A stretch of 64,000 bases of DNA from Flagellimonas nanhaiensis (GCF_003382275.1 NZ_QTJX01000002.1:1116001-1180000), one strand, 5' to 3'. Positions 28,162 to 38,900 are shown, counted from the stretch's first letter. Translations and numbers: made by a program. Notes: a model not told the origin generated them from the sequence alone.

Positions 28162-29430
28162 TTATTTATTTTCAACTGGTCCTATTTTCTTTACTAATCT
28201 GAATATTGACAACACTCCTAGCGGTACAAATACTGCAATTAAAATAAATGCTGGTGTGTAGGATGTTTTTGTTATTACCGGAATAAGAAAATTCATGGCG
28301 ATTACGGAAAAAATACCGACCGTACCGCCCAATCCGGCCAAGGTTCCTACAGATTTTCCACTGAAAAGATCGCTTGGGATGGTCTGAATATTGGAAATGG
28401 CAAATTGAAAGCCAAATAGCACAAAGGCCACAATGACTACGAACTTTGTGGGGTTATCGGCAAAAAGTATGGTGGTCACCAAGCCCAAGAACATCAAAAG
28501 TCCTCCAATCCAAATTGTTCGCTTCCGAGCCGTATCAATGCTGGTGCCGCCAGCAACCCACCTTTCGGTAAAAATACCTCCCAAAAGGCTTCCGATTGCA
28601 GCTCCAACAAATGGCACCCATGCAAACATTCCTATTTCCTTTACATCAAATCCGTATGTGTTTTGTAGATAAAGTGGCATCCATCCTACGAACAACCACC
28701 AAATGGGTTCCAAAAAGAAGCGTGAAGCCAAAACGGACCAAGATTCTTTATAGGACAGAATTTTGGCAATGCTCAAGCCTTTTCCCTCATGGTCTTCTTG
28801 GCGGCTTTCATACCTTCCTGAAACGATGTAGTGCTTTTCTTTTTCGGTTATCCAGGGGTGGTATTTAGGTCTTTTCTTATTGAAAATCAACCAGGGAATA
28901 ATCCACAACATTCCAACGGCCCCAATAATTATAAAAGTGGTCCTCCAACCAAAACCCAGGTATAAAAATGCAATCAAGGGTGGAGCAACTACCGATCCAA
29001 GAGAGGCCCCTGCATTGAAAATCCCCTGACCTATTGCCCTGTCCTTAACAGGAAACCATTCGGCATTGCTTTTCACTGCACCAGGCCAGTTACCCGCTTC
29101 TGAAACTCCCAACAATACCCTAAAAAGGCTTATTGAAAGTACTCCTCGCGAAAAGGCATGCAGCAAAGATGCCAGGGACCAGACAAAAATGGATATAACA
29201 TAACCCAACTTGGTACCTACTTTATCGTACATTTTACCGGAGATTGATTGACCTAACGCATAAGCAACCATAAAAACGTTGAGTATGATGGCATAATCTG
29301 ATTCCGTCATTCCCAATTCCTCTGAAATACCTGGCCACATTATGGCCAATGCTGATCTATCAACATAATTGATAACTGTGGCTAGGGCAATCAACCCTAT
29401 AATCCACCAACGTAAGCCTTTTAGTTTCAT
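28162..29430 (-). CDS. MFS transporter, hexuronate-type permease
   Basis: 422 residues with 12 membrane segments. The first cytoplasmic loop has the MFS signature in GKMYDKVGTKLGYV. ITIWPGISEELG-like and YVDRSALAIMWPGI motifs resemble the anion:cation symporter group (ExuT-like), whose members import hexuronates and DEH/KDG-type acids. It is the first gene of the catabolic operon (MFS, SDR, SDR, kdgK, kdgA, Nramp-like). The start ATG at 29430 is preceded by two palindromes (29467-29493) that may be operators. Inner membrane. Confidence 0.9.
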   Translation of the reverse strand: MKLKGLRWWIIGLIALATVINYVDRSALAIMWPGISEELGMTESDYAIILNVFMVAYALGQSISGKMYDKVGTKLGYVISIFVWSLASLLHAFSRGVLSISLFRVLLGVSEAGNWPGAVKSNAEWFPVKDRAIGQGIFNAGASLGSVVAPPLIAFLYLGFGWRTTFIIIGAVGMLWIIPWLIFNKKRPKYHPWITEKEKHYIVSGRYESRQEDHEGKGLSIAKILSYKESWSVLASRFFLEPIWWLFVGWMPLYLQNTYGFDVKEIGMFAWVPFVGAAIGSLLGGIFTERWVAGGTSIDTARKRTIWIGGLLMFLGLVTTILFADNPTKFVVIVAFVLFGFQFAISNIQTIPSDLFSGKSVGTLAGLGGTVGIFSVIAMNFLIPVITKTSYTPAFILIAVFVPLGVLSIFRLVKKIGPVENK

Positions 29431-29466
29431 TTTCTACTTAAAATTTTGGGGAAGTTTGACAAGGGG

Positions 29467-29493
29467 TTCCCTTAAGGGAATGATCCTTAAGGA
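29467..29493. promoter_or_regulatory. Two adjacent palindromes upstream of the MFS operon
   Basis: TTCCCTTAAGGGAA (29467-29480, perfect) and TCCTTAAGGA (29484-29493, perfect) share the core CCTTAAGG, with centres 15 bp apart. They lie 37-63 bp upstream of the MFS start. No GntR-type tandem site is present in this gap, so this may be the site of a different regulator. Function inferred. Confidence 0.4.
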
Positions 29494-29608
29494 GACCAAT
29501 CCCTTTTTAAACTTTGGAAACCTAAACTTGAAATGTAAATCTTGCCGCTCTGCAAGAATTGCCATCGTATTTTAGTAAGTTCTTCTTCCCTCCAATTATT
29601 ATTTCAAT

Positions 29609-29646
29609 ATGGTAAAAACAAAAGCGTGCAATCTTGTTTTTACCAT
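29609..29646 (-). terminator. Terminator hairpin downstream of the GntR-family gene
   Basis: A perfect 13-bp stem with arms ATGGTAAAAACAA (29609-29621) and TTGTTTTTACCAT (29634-29646) around a 12-base loop. It lies just after the regulator stop at 29659 on the minus strand. The T-run is inside the arm, so termination is probable and not certain. Confidence 0.6.
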
Positions 29647-29658
29647 TACAATTAATCT

Positions 29659-30360
29659 TTAAATGTTATAACAATATTGATATAAAACTTTAAAATGCGC
29701 CTTCATTTTTTCTTTGGCCTTTATAGGGTCTTGTTCCTTGATCGCCTCATAAATATCCTCATGCTCCTGTATTCCCTTGAATGAAAGGCTAGCATCACAA
29801 ACATGGTATTTTTCAAAATTTGTAATAATCTCTGGGGTAATGACCAACATAAAAGTGTTCATGGTACTGTTCTTACTGGCTTGCGCTATAGCCAAGTGGA
29901 ACAATAAATCTTCCTCAACTGCATCCTGTTCGTTCAACACTTTCTTTTTATAGGCATCCAAAGCTTGCCTCATTTTTGCCAAATCTTCATCTGTTCTTCT
30001 CAAAGAAGCCAAACGTACAGTTTTAAGCTCCAATAAGATTCGTGTTTCCACCAAAGACTTAAAGTCGGGATCTTCTAACCTTAAAATATCATCCAGCATT
30101 CCACTCATAGCAACCCGTCCGATGTTGGCAATGAAAGTCCCACTTTGCGGTCTAGACTTTAATATGCCAAAAAACTCAAGTTTTTGAATTGCCTCTCTGA
30201 TATTACTTCGGCTGACACCAAATTTTTCAGAAAGCATTCGTTCGGAAGGTAACTTATCACCTGGTTCCAAGTTTTTATATTCGATATAATCCTTTATACT
30301 GGAAATAATTCCCTTTTGCACCTTGTTGATTTCGTTCTTTGTCAGAATTTCTATTCTCAT
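29659..30360 (-). CDS. GntR/FadR-family transcriptional regulator of the alginate locus
   Basis: 233 residues. The N-terminal winged helix-turn-helix (about 5-75) has LEPGDKLPSERMLSEKFGVSRSNIREAIQKLE and ILKSRPQSGTFIA, the GntR signature. The C-terminal FCD ligand domain (about 90-230) has metal-site-type residues in LFHLAIAQAS, EHEDIYEAI and MKAHFKVL. Regulators of this group repress until a sugar-acid effector such as KDG or DEH binds. A tandem TTGGTTAACCAA-like site lies 20 bp upstream of its own start (autoregulation), and sites like it occur at the SusC and 46.9-kb promoters. Confidence 0.93.
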   Translation of the reverse strand: MRIEILTKNEINKVQKGIISSIKDYIEYKNLEPGDKLPSERMLSEKFGVSRSNIREAIQKLEFFGILKSRPQSGTFIANIGRVAMSGMLDDILRLEDPDFKSLVETRILLELKTVRLASLRRTDEDLAKMRQALDAYKKKVLNEQDAVEEDLLFHLAIAQASKNSTMNTFMLVITPEIITNFEKYHVCDASLSFKGIQEHEDIYEAIKEQDPIKAKEKMKAHFKVLYQYCYNI

Positions 30361-30380
30361 TGTATCAATTAAAGGTTAAA

Positions 30381-30405
30381 TTGGTTAACCAGATTGGTTT
30401 GTTAA
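30381..30405. promoter_or_regulatory. Operator A: tandem-palindrome site at the GntR gene promoter
   Basis: The plus strand reads TTGGTTAACCAG, A, then TTGGTTTGTTAA, two 12-bp palindromic units with a 13-bp period (the second is degenerate). It begins 20 bp before the regulator start. On the minus strand a TAAATTTA box (30403-30410) and a TTG (30427-30429) 16 bp upstream of it fit a Bacteroidota promoter, with the site overlapping the initiation region. FadR-type GntR proteins bind GT..AC palindromes of this form. Confidence 0.7.
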
Positions 30406-30528
30406 ATTTAGTCAATTTGTCCTAACCAAGAAAACATCTTTATTATTATTGTTATACCAATTAAACTTTAAGATGTTAAAAACTATTGGCCAAAAAAAAT
30501 TGGCCAATAGTTACTAAACTCAACTAAC

Positions 30529-31464
30529 TCAATGTTCAACCTGTAAGGCATAATATTTTACCACTGCCGATGTGCCTTCGTCCTTACTAATAAGGTAATT
30601 TCCTGCCTTAAAATAATTTTCAAAAACACCCCACTTTTCCATATGGATATCTTCTTTTACAAAAGATTCGTTATTATTCAATATCACCTCAATCCTACCC
30701 TCGGAAGCAATTACTTCCAATGAGAACTTTTCGGTTCCCACAGGTTCAGGAAAGCTATAAGGCACATCATCTTCCCATGCAGAAGTGTGCAACAATTCCT
30801 CATTGGACACATCTAGGTTTTTTAATTTTTTTGTGTGGACTCTTACCTTACCATCATTCCAATAAATCTTTAATACCGGGGGCGCATTATTGTCATCCTC
30901 CCCAATCAAATCTCGTTGTTCATTGGTTAATCTGCCATGTATCTGCATGATTATGGTTCGGTACTTTTTACCATTTTCATCTTCTGAAATAAAAGGAACT
31001 GAGAGTGTCCCCGTCATTCTGCCACCTTGGGCAAATGTCCAATTGATATTATTACTTCCGGGTTCCATTTGTTCCCTCAATTCTGTTCTTGAATAGGTGG
31101 AATTTGGAGTGGATGAGCCCGGAAAGGTGTAAAATACCAAAGACCCATCTGTAGAATCGTTATACATGTAAGGAAGTAAAGCTTCATTTGTAGCGTAATC
31201 CAAAATTTCTGGAGGTTTGACCTCATCTGGAGCTCCAATCGGCAAGGTTACCTTCCAATTACTTAAATCGATTTCCGGAAGTAAATAGGTTGACCCCTCA
31301 TTATCATCTGGCACAGTATCATCCACAACATCATCTTCTATGTTGCTATCTTCTGTTTGTGTGTCTTCTATAATCTCCTCAGACGATGATTCGCAACTAA
31401 AAGCACTCAAACCCATCACGAGTAGCAGAGAAAAACAGATTAGATGTGTTGTATTTGTAGTCAT
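30529..31464 (-). CDS. PL7 alginate lyase, surface lipoprotein
   Basis: 311 residues. Signal peptide with lipobox LSAFSC (Cys 24), then an acidic linker (about 28-57), likely a surface-export signal, and the PL7 jelly-roll. The catalytic regions are SRTELR (125-130), QIHG (174-177) and YFKAGNY (284-290), which supply the Arg, Gln/His and Tyr that line the active site of PL7. It cleaves alginate by beta-elimination to unsaturated oligomers. It lies at the 3' end of the SusC operon, 11 bp after the second PL7 gene. Confidence 0.95.
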   Translation of the reverse strand: MTTNTTHLICFSLLLVMGLSAFSCESSSEEIIEDTQTEDSNIEDDVVDDTVPDDNEGSTYLLPEIDLSNWKVTLPIGAPDEVKPPEILDYATNEALLPYMYNDSTDGSLVFYTFPGSSTPNSTYSRTELREQMEPGSNNINWTFAQGGRMTGTLSVPFISEDENGKKYRTIIMQIHGRLTNEQRDLIGEDDNNAPPVLKIYWNDGKVRVHTKKLKNLDVSNEELLHTSAWEDDVPYSFPEPVGTEKFSLEVIASEGRIEVILNNNESFVKEDIHMEKWGVFENYFKAGNYLISKDEGTSAVVKYYALQVEH

Positions 31465-31475
31465 CGAACTCTTGG

Positions 31476-32387
31476 TTAGTGTGTTACAGATAGTTCATAA
31501 AGTTTAACCTTGGCAAAGGCCCCTTCATCTCTGGTCTGCAAATAATTGCCCACCTTAAAATAGTTTTCAAATATTCCCCATCGTTTAATGCTGGGACTAT
31601 CATAAACAAAAAATTCATTTTTATTTAGGGATACCACCATTTTTCCTTCGGTCACCTTAACCTCAATGGTAAATTTTCTAAAACCTACCTCTTCCTCAAA
31701 GTTTCTACCCTTGTCATCAGTCCATGCTTCTTTGTACAAAATACCCTTTGGGCCCACTCCAGCAAACTTCAGAACTTTGGTCTTAACTCTTATTTTTCCC
31801 TTGTCCCAGTATATTTTTAAAATTGGTGGTGCATTGTTGTCTTTTTGTCCAATCAAATCTCTTTGTTCATTGGTCAATCTTCCATGGATCTGTGCAACAA
31901 TAACTCTATGGTGTTTGCCTTTTTTATCTCTGGTCACTTCTCCCATTGCCATTTTAGCCTTCAAATATCCACCATCCTTAAATGTCCAGTTTGCATTATC
32001 GTTTCCCGGTTGCATTTGCTCCCTTAATTCTGACCTTGAGTATTTGGTATTTGCCGTGGTTGCATTAGAAGGGTAAGCATAAAACACCAGGGCTCCCGAG
32101 GTAGAATCATTGTACATATATGGCTTTAAAGTTTCATTGTTGGCATACTCCAAAATCTCTGGAGGTTTTACACTTACGGCACCACCTTTGCCTTCACCTT
32201 CAGGGATAGTAACTTTCCAGTGGCTTAAATCAATATTTGGAAGCTTGTACTTTTTCTTTTTCCTCTTCTTCCTTTCAACTTTTGCATCGGATATAGCAAC
32301 GCCACTTTTCTTTTCCTGAGCAGAAACGTTAACTATCATGAATGCTATCATAAAAGTTGCCAGATATGTCTTTAGGAAAATCTTCAT
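31476..32387 (-). CDS. PL7 alginate lyase, secreted
   Basis: 303 residues from the ATG at 32387 (a TTG opens the frame at 32399). Signal peptide ends IVNVSAQ with no lipobox, so the product is free in the periplasm or medium. A basic linker (ERKKRKKKK) leads into the PL7 domain: SRSELREQ, QIHG and YFKVGNYLQ are all present. The sequence is close to the lipoprotein PL7 downstream, suggesting an in-operon duplication that now places one enzyme on the surface and one as a soluble protein. A short hairpin lies upstream at 32442-32472. Confidence 0.94.
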   Translation of the reverse strand: MKIFLKTYLATFMIAFMIVNVSAQEKKSGVAISDAKVERKKRKKKKYKLPNIDLSHWKVTIPEGEGKGGAVSVKPPEILEYANNETLKPYMYNDSTSGALVFYAYPSNATTANTKYSRSELREQMQPGNDNANWTFKDGGYLKAKMAMGEVTRDKKGKHHRVIVAQIHGRLTNEQRDLIGQKDNNAPPILKIYWDKGKIRVKTKVLKFAGVGPKGILYKEAWTDDKGRNFEEEVGFRKFTIEVKVTEGKMVVSLNKNEFFVYDSPSIKRWGIFENYFKVGNYLQTRDEGAFAKVKLYELSVTH

Positions 32388-32441
32388 ACTATAAATCAAT
32401 TATTAAGTACAATATTCTTCACTCTTTAAACACTGGGATTT

Positions 32442-32472
32442 AACCACCCAGCCAATTATAAACCGGGTGGTT
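32442..32472. terminator. Weak hairpin between the PKD lipoprotein and PL7 genes
   Basis: Arms AACCACCC (32442-32449) and GGGTGGTT (32465-32472) enclose a 15-base loop. It lies in the 101-bp gap of an otherwise continuous operon, so it could reduce downstream expression or protect mRNA. There is no long T-run on the minus strand. Confidence 0.4.
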
Positions 32473-32500
32473 TTGATGTATCAACAGTGTTTATTTACTA

Positions 32501-34486
32501 TTATTCAATGGTTATGTTATCATAGAAGGCCTCAGCCGTATTGTCAACAACATCAACATTCCTCACATAAATCACTATCTGGTTTGTAGATGGTGTAAAA
32601 TTGAAGCTGCTGGTCACGAATACACTTGAATCTGCATTGAAATCATTTGTGATTTCAAAGTACGCATCAACAGCACTGTCAGAAGTAGATGCATTGATTC
32701 CTACTTCATCTTCGATTTCAGTATTCAATATGAAGACATCAGTATTTGTTTGAAAGCCTGATGTACGTGAATCAATTGAAAAAGTATACGAAACTCCTTG
32801 CTGTACTTGAACTACTTGATACAAACGGCGGCTAGGTTCTTCAAGTTTTCCTCCTCTAGTGTCATTATTTCCATCACTGGTAGAACCAGGCTGTTCGCTA
32901 TTATCACCGTACTCAGTATTAAGCCAGCTATCCAAAGCACCATTGTCCCAAAGAGGATCATACGGACTAGGAATATCATTTCCATCACAATCCTTAATCG
33001 TAGAATTAGGTGTCATATCCCATGGATCGGCATTGTCCCCTGTGCTTTCTCCAGTACATCCTGCAGTTGTGCCATAAAGGTCAAAATTTCCATTTAATAC
33101 CTGTACCACAAAACCTTGAGATACGACAAGTTCCTCTGTTGCCACACTTATGTTTCCAGTTATACTTGTAGCGGTAAGGGTAACCGTGTAAATTCCGTCT
33201 TCATCATAGGTATGTGTTGGATCCATTCCGGTAAATTGGAAACCATCCCCAAATTCCCATAACAATGATTCTATCAAACCTTCAGAGGCATCCATGAAAG
33301 AAAACGTTCTATAATCACCTGGGTCCACTTGAGAAGTGAAATCAGCACTTACGGGAGCTAAAATGGTAATAGTCTGTTCCAATGAATTTGACAAACCGGA
33401 ATCATTAGTAGCAACAAGTGTTACCGTATAGGTATCGGCTACGGCGTATACGTGAGTTGGCGACTCTTCTGTTGAAACATTTCCATCACCAAAGTCCCAC
33501 TCATAGCTTGTTGCCCCAGTTGAGGAGTTTGTAAAGGTATATTCCAAGTAATTCACCTCACTCTGAGCAGATGCAAAGCCGACAGATGGAGGTACAGCAC
33601 CTTCGGCACCAACCTCAATCGTGAAGTCATCCAATCTACCTTCTACTTCACCATTGGTGAAGAAAATAGCTACTGTATTATTAGTCCCAGAATTAAAAGA
33701 CAATTTTTGTTGTAGGTAAACATCAGGCTCAGAATCATCGGTTACCGTTACAGAGGCAATGGTACCGTTAGCCACATCTTCCAATGTGGTGAAAGTGCCT
33801 CCATTTTCTGTTACCCCTAAAACTGATACTATTAACCTAGGATCGGAAGATCCACTTAACATTGTATACCAAAAACTCAGGTCATAGTTCGTATCAGGTT
33901 CTACCGTAATTTCTTGATAACCTGCCCGGTCTCCTGCCGGGGTAGGCAATTTACCGCCTTGATCACCAAAAGTGACAGGGCTTCCTGTAATCTGGATAAC
34001 GCCACCTAGATCACTGTTTCTCCATGAGTCTCTTCCATCACCGCCTCCCTCTGGTAGGGTATCATCCTCGAAACCTGCTTCCAAAATAATAGGTTGAAAT
34101 GGACCTTCAGCCACAATAACATCTATTGTAGTGGTACCTGTTACACCATTTCCATCAGTAGCGGTCAATGTTACAGCATAGGTGCCTTCACCATCTTCAA
34201 ATGTAAATGTAGGATCTTCTTCACTAGAGGTGCCATTTCCATCGAAATCCCAAGAATAAGTGGATGCCTCCGATGATAGGTTGGTAAAATTGATGATCCT
34301 AAAATCATCTGCAGAGGAAGCATATGAAAAGTTAGCTTCTGGAAATATCTCATCTACCTTAGAGTTTGCCCCTGGCAATTCGTCTCTAAAAATTTCGTCA
34401 CCTACACAGCTCACAGCAACACCAGTCACTGCCAGCAACACCAGCACCAGTTTTGTTCTACTAAATTTATTTATAATATGTTTCAT
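32501..34486 (-). CDS. PKD-domain surface lipoprotein of the alginate locus
   Basis: 661 residues. Lipobox VAVSC. Three PKD domains show the motifs YSWDFDGNGTSSEEDPTFTF, YEWDFGDGNVSTEESPTHVY and LLWEFGDGFQFTGMDPTHTY. Two beta-sandwich, carbohydrate-binding-like segments lie between and at the end (about 130-295 and 465-661). It sits immediately after SusD in the operon, where alginate loci carry surface glycan-binding proteins; PKD-domain lipoproteins are known in flavobacterial alginate operons. It likely binds alginate at the surface. No catalytic motif seen. Confidence 0.9.
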   Translation of the reverse strand: MKHIINKFSRTKLVLVLLAVTGVAVSCVGDEIFRDELPGANSKVDEIFPEANFSYASSADDFRIINFTNLSSEASTYSWDFDGNGTSSEEDPTFTFEDGEGTYAVTLTATDGNGVTGTTTIDVIVAEGPFQPIILEAGFEDDTLPEGGGDGRDSWRNSDLGGVIQITGSPVTFGDQGGKLPTPAGDRAGYQEITVEPDTNYDLSFWYTMLSGSSDPRLIVSVLGVTENGGTFTTLEDVANGTIASVTVTDDSEPDVYLQQKLSFNSGTNNTVAIFFTNGEVEGRLDDFTIEVGAEGAVPPSVGFASAQSEVNYLEYTFTNSSTGATSYEWDFGDGNVSTEESPTHVYAVADTYTVTLVATNDSGLSNSLEQTITILAPVSADFTSQVDPGDYRTFSFMDASEGLIESLLWEFGDGFQFTGMDPTHTYDEDGIYTVTLTATSITGNISVATEELVVSQGFVVQVLNGNFDLYGTTAGCTGESTGDNADPWDMTPNSTIKDCDGNDIPSPYDPLWDNGALDSWLNTEYGDNSEQPGSTSDGNNDTRGGKLEEPSRRLYQVVQVQQGVSYTFSIDSRTSGFQTNTDVFILNTEIEDEVGINASTSDSAVDAYFEITNDFNADSSVFVTSSFNFTPSTNQIVIYVRNVDVVDNTAEAFYDNITIE

Positions 34487-34503
34487 AGTATTTTTATTTT
34501 TTA

Positions 34504-35952
34504 TTAATAGCCAGGGTTTTGCGTCAAAAGCCCATCGCTCAAATTAATTTCCCTTGCCGGAATTGGCAATAGCAAATCCCTTCCGGTAAAAACATATCCC
34601 ATCTCATCAGAGTGAGCACTCAATACTTCATTGGCAACACCGAATCTAAGCAGGTCAAACCAGCGCTGGTTTTCAAACGCAAGTTCCACACGTCTTTCCA
34701 CTAAAAGTTCATCTTTGCTAACACTTGACACGCTGTTAGGAGCTGTTTCTGGAAATGCCCTATCCCGAATCATCTGAAAAGATTGTAGTGCACCTGCATC
34801 AGTTGTACTGGTACCTGTTCCTATTGTCGCTTCAACGTGCATCAACAAAACATCTGCATAACGCAAAGCTATATAGTCATTTCCAGCATCTCTGGCATTA
34901 TCCCCGTAGGTTGGAGGAGAAACCGTAATGTCCGAACCTTCGGGCAAATACTTAATCACCTCGATAGAACTTCCATAATTAATGAACGATTGCTCACCTC
35001 GATTGCCACCAAAAGCGGCAAAATCTGCCACCAGATTGTCATTTACAATGTTCTGACCATCTTCTCTTCCCTGTCGAACAAAAGATGTAAATTCAGAAGA
35101 GAAACTCTGACTTTCAAGTTGGTTTCCAAAAGCATATTGAATTGCAAATATGATCTCATCGTTCAATTCATTATAGAAAACATCGGTGAAGTTGTCCTGT
35201 AAGCTGAATTGGCCACTACTGATGATGTCTTCACAAAGTGACTTTGCCGCTGCATAATCTGGAGTTGGCAGACTCATATAAACCTTGGCCAATATGCCTT
35301 GGGCCGCCGCTCTGGAAGCTCTGGCTTTGTAGGTATTATCCAAAACGTTCACCGCCTCCTGTAAATCTTGGATTATTTGATCATAAATCAATGCGGTAGA
35401 CACCCTAGTGAAAAGGGCCTCTTTATCATCTGGAAGTAAAACTTCAGTTACCAAAGGCACATCACCAAATAACCTTACCAATTTAAAATAAGCATAGGCC
35501 CTTAAAAACTTAATCTCTGCTGTATATCGTGCCTGATTATTTGCGTCGGCCAACTCTACAAACCTGAACATGTTATTGGCTCTAAATATTACTTCATACA
35601 TTGATGCGTAATAATCCTCTGATTCGACATTATTTGCATCAACCACATATCTATGAAAATCAGATTTGGAACCTTCCAAGGTTGCATTTCTGGTATTATC
35701 TGTTCTATGTTCTGTTAATAGATGTTCAAATTGCACACCTCTATTAGCATCACCTATGTTTGTCTCTGTATTTTCATTGACCCCTTGAAGGGCATCGTAA
35801 ATTCCAATGATACCTGCTTCAACATCAGCATCAGTCTGAAAAAATGACTCTTCGACTACCACCGAGTCCGGTAACGGATTCAAAAACTCGTCTGTATCAC
35901 ACGACATGAAGACCATTGTCAATGTGAGTACTATATACTTTATATATTTCAT
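34504..35952 (-). CDS. susD: SusD-family outer-membrane lipoprotein
   Basis: 482 residues. Lipoprotein signal with lipobox VFMSC. The SusD fold is seen in the N-terminal TPR-like helices (LRAYAYFKLVRLFGDVPLVTE) and in the C-terminal signature (ELAFENQRWFDLLRFGVANEVL, LLPIPAREINLSDGLLTQNPGY). It caps the SusC channel and binds alginate oligosaccharides. The gene lies 18 bp after the SusC stop. The substrate is inferred from the surrounding lyases. Confidence 0.95.
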   Translation of the reverse strand: MKYIKYIVLTLTMVFMSCDTDEFLNPLPDSVVVEESFFQTDADVEAGIIGIYDALQGVNENTETNIGDANRGVQFEHLLTEHRTDNTRNATLEGSKSDFHRYVVDANNVESEDYYASMYEVIFRANNMFRFVELADANNQARYTAEIKFLRAYAYFKLVRLFGDVPLVTEVLLPDDKEALFTRVSTALIYDQIIQDLQEAVNVLDNTYKARASRAAAQGILAKVYMSLPTPDYAAAKSLCEDIISSGQFSLQDNFTDVFYNELNDEIIFAIQYAFGNQLESQSFSSEFTSFVRQGREDGQNIVNDNLVADFAAFGGNRGEQSFINYGSSIEVIKYLPEGSDITVSPPTYGDNARDAGNDYIALRYADVLLMHVEATIGTGTSTTDAGALQSFQMIRDRAFPETAPNSVSSVSKDELLVERRVELAFENQRWFDLLRFGVANEVLSAHSDEMGYVFTGRDLLLPIPAREINLSDGLLTQNPGY

Positions 35953-35970
35953 AATTTTCTTTTTGTTTTT

Positions 35971-38900
35971 TTAAAAATCTACGTTAAGACCAAGGGTCAC
36001 CGTTTTAAAAATTGGTGTACCGGCCCTTTGAGAGCCATACGCCCTTACGTTGCCGTTGTCGTCATGTTCAGGGTTAAAACCATGATAGTCATCTGCGGTT
36101 ATGTACAGAAGATTCTGAGCAGTAGCATATAGTCTAACATTAGAAATGCCTATTTCGGAGAATATATCACTATCAAAATTGTAGCCTACATTAATGTTTC
36201 TCAACGAAAAGTAATCAGCACTTGCAATTACCTCACTGGTCAATACTTTTTCCTGTATGAAAGAGGCATGTGGAACTAAACCGTCCGCAACGGCTTGTGC
36301 CTCACCGCCACTTCTGGTTCTATTACCAAACCAATTGAAGAAATATTGATCTCCAATATTGTTTACTTGGGCCCCCAAACTTCCTTGCACCATGAACGAT
36401 AGATCAAAATTTCCAAATTGGAACTCGTTGGTGAAGCTATATATCAAATCTGGATATGGGTCACCAAGAATCGTTTTATCGTCTTCTGTAATAATGCCAT
36501 CTCCGTTTAAGTCGACAACAATGGTATCATCAGATTGTCCGTTAATCCTGTTCCAAGGATTGTCCACGTAGGTAGTCCTAAATTCGGTCTCATCAAATGC
36601 CTCGGTATCCACTACATAACCCCAGAATGAAGAAATAGGTTCTCCTATTCTGTTTATCCACTGTGAATTTCTACCATATGTATCTTCAATCAGTGCATTA
36701 TTGGAGTCTCCAAAACTTAATAGCTCATTTTGGTTGGTAGAAGCAATCAATGTAGAGCTCCATCGAAAGTTCTCTTTCATAATGTTTCTGGTCCTAAGCT
36801 CAAATTCCACCCCTCTATTTTGAACCTCACCTAGGTTTACAATACCACCATTAAAACCGGTTAGGTAAGAAACTGGATTTTCCAACAAAAGGTCATCACT
36901 ATTTCTTTGATAATAATCAATGGACCCAGAGATTCTATTGTTCCAAAAACCGTAATCCAAACCAACGGTGAATTCTTCGGAAGCCTCCCATCCTAAATCG
37001 GCATTCGCAATATTTAATGGAGATGAACCCGAAACCAAAGAGCCATTAACAACAGCATTGGTATTCTGCAATAATGATAGGTAAGGCCATATGGTTTCTT
37101 CAAGGGTGTCAAGATTAAAGTTTTCAGCGCCAGTTAAACCATAACTAGCCCTTAACTTTAAATTATTTACTAATTCACTGTTCAACAAGAAACTTTCCTT
37201 AGCAACATTCCAACCTACGGATACTGCGGGGAAATTACCCCATTTGGTGTTGTTTCCAAAAACAGAACTACCATCTCTACGGAAAGATGCATTCAATAAG
37301 TATTTATCCTTATAAGCGTAGTTTACCCTTGCGAACATACCTATTTTCTTACGCTCACCATTATTTTGAATAGCGGTTAGGTTATCAGGATTACCTCCAT
37401 TGATGTTTCTTAAACGATCATCTGTAAAACCATTTATCTCAACCTCGCTTATTTCGGTTTTACGTTGTTGTACGGTTAAACCGCCCAACAAGTTCAAACT
37501 ATGATCTCCAAAATCTTTGTTGTAGTTTAAGGTATTATCATTTACTATTCTCGTTCTAAAACGATTCTGCAAGTAGAAATTAGAACGGCTTGCCCCAGAA
37601 GCATGGTAGTTTACACCATCATATCTGTCCCTTCTTCGTTGCTCCAAAGTAATACCAACGGAAGTTTTTGCTGTTAAGCCATCTGCCAGTTTATAGCTCA
37701 AATAAGAAGAACCGAACAACTTTGTGTTAAACTCATAATGTTGTCTCTCAACATATTGTTGAAACGGATTGGAATCACCAGACGTACGGGGTCTTTCGTT
37801 ATTGCCATCATTATCAAAATCCATGTTGACCAAATGGTTTTCCCAGAAGTAATCCCCCACATCAACATCAGGATATACATCACGATTGATGTACTGTAAT
37901 GTTTCCTCTGTGTGGTATATGGGTAACCATGGGGACTGCCGAGTTGGATTGTGTATGGAGGTGGGCAACCTTCTTTGTTCTGTATACGAAGGAGACGCTC
38001 TAAGACCAAATTTCAGTCTTTTTCCAATCTTGGTATCAAATTTTAAGTTTGCGGTGTATAATTGATAATCGTCGGTAATAACAACTCCCTCGTCACTCAA
38101 AGCTCTTAAAGAAGCGCTAAAAGTAGAATTCTCATTCCCACCACGAGCTGATAGTGAATGACTTGTTACTATTCCTCCATCAAAGAAGACATCTTGCCAG
38201 TCTCTGTTGATACCTGTGGTCTCAACAATGTCCAAAGCGTATAGAGTTTCTCCAGAAAGTGTTCCCGTTGCTGCCTGTTCTATAGCTGCCCATTCCTTAA
38301 GGTCCTTTTTATAATCGTCACTTCCATGAGCTTGCTTATATCCTGTGTAGGTTTGATAGCTGAATTGTGTCTTGCCTTCCCTACCACTTTTAGTTGTTAT
38401 CAAAATAACACCATTAGCACCTTCACTACCATAAATTGATGCAGATGCAGCATCTTTAAGTATTTCGAAGGATTCTACATCATTCATATCAATATTGGCA
38501 AGAAACTCTGAGCTAACCACGATACCGTCCACAACTAATGCGGGACCAGAGTCTGCATTAATGGATCCAACACCCCGAATGGTAATAGTGGGCGCGCCTC
38601 CTGCTTCTGCATTTGTTGCTTGGATATTTACCCCAGATACTTGACCAATCAAAGCATCATCAACCCTTGATACGGCTATTTGGTCCAAAGTTTCATTAAC
38701 CACTTTGGATATAGACCCCGTTACTGTTGATTTTCTTTGTGTGCCATATCCGATAACCACAACCTCATCCAATTGGCTGGTATCTTCCAGAAGTGTAATA
38801 TCTATTGTTGATTGTCCATTAATAATGACAGTCTGGGTAGCGTAACCGAGATACGAAAACTGCAATACCTCATCGGTGGAAACCGTTAAAGAGTAGTTGC

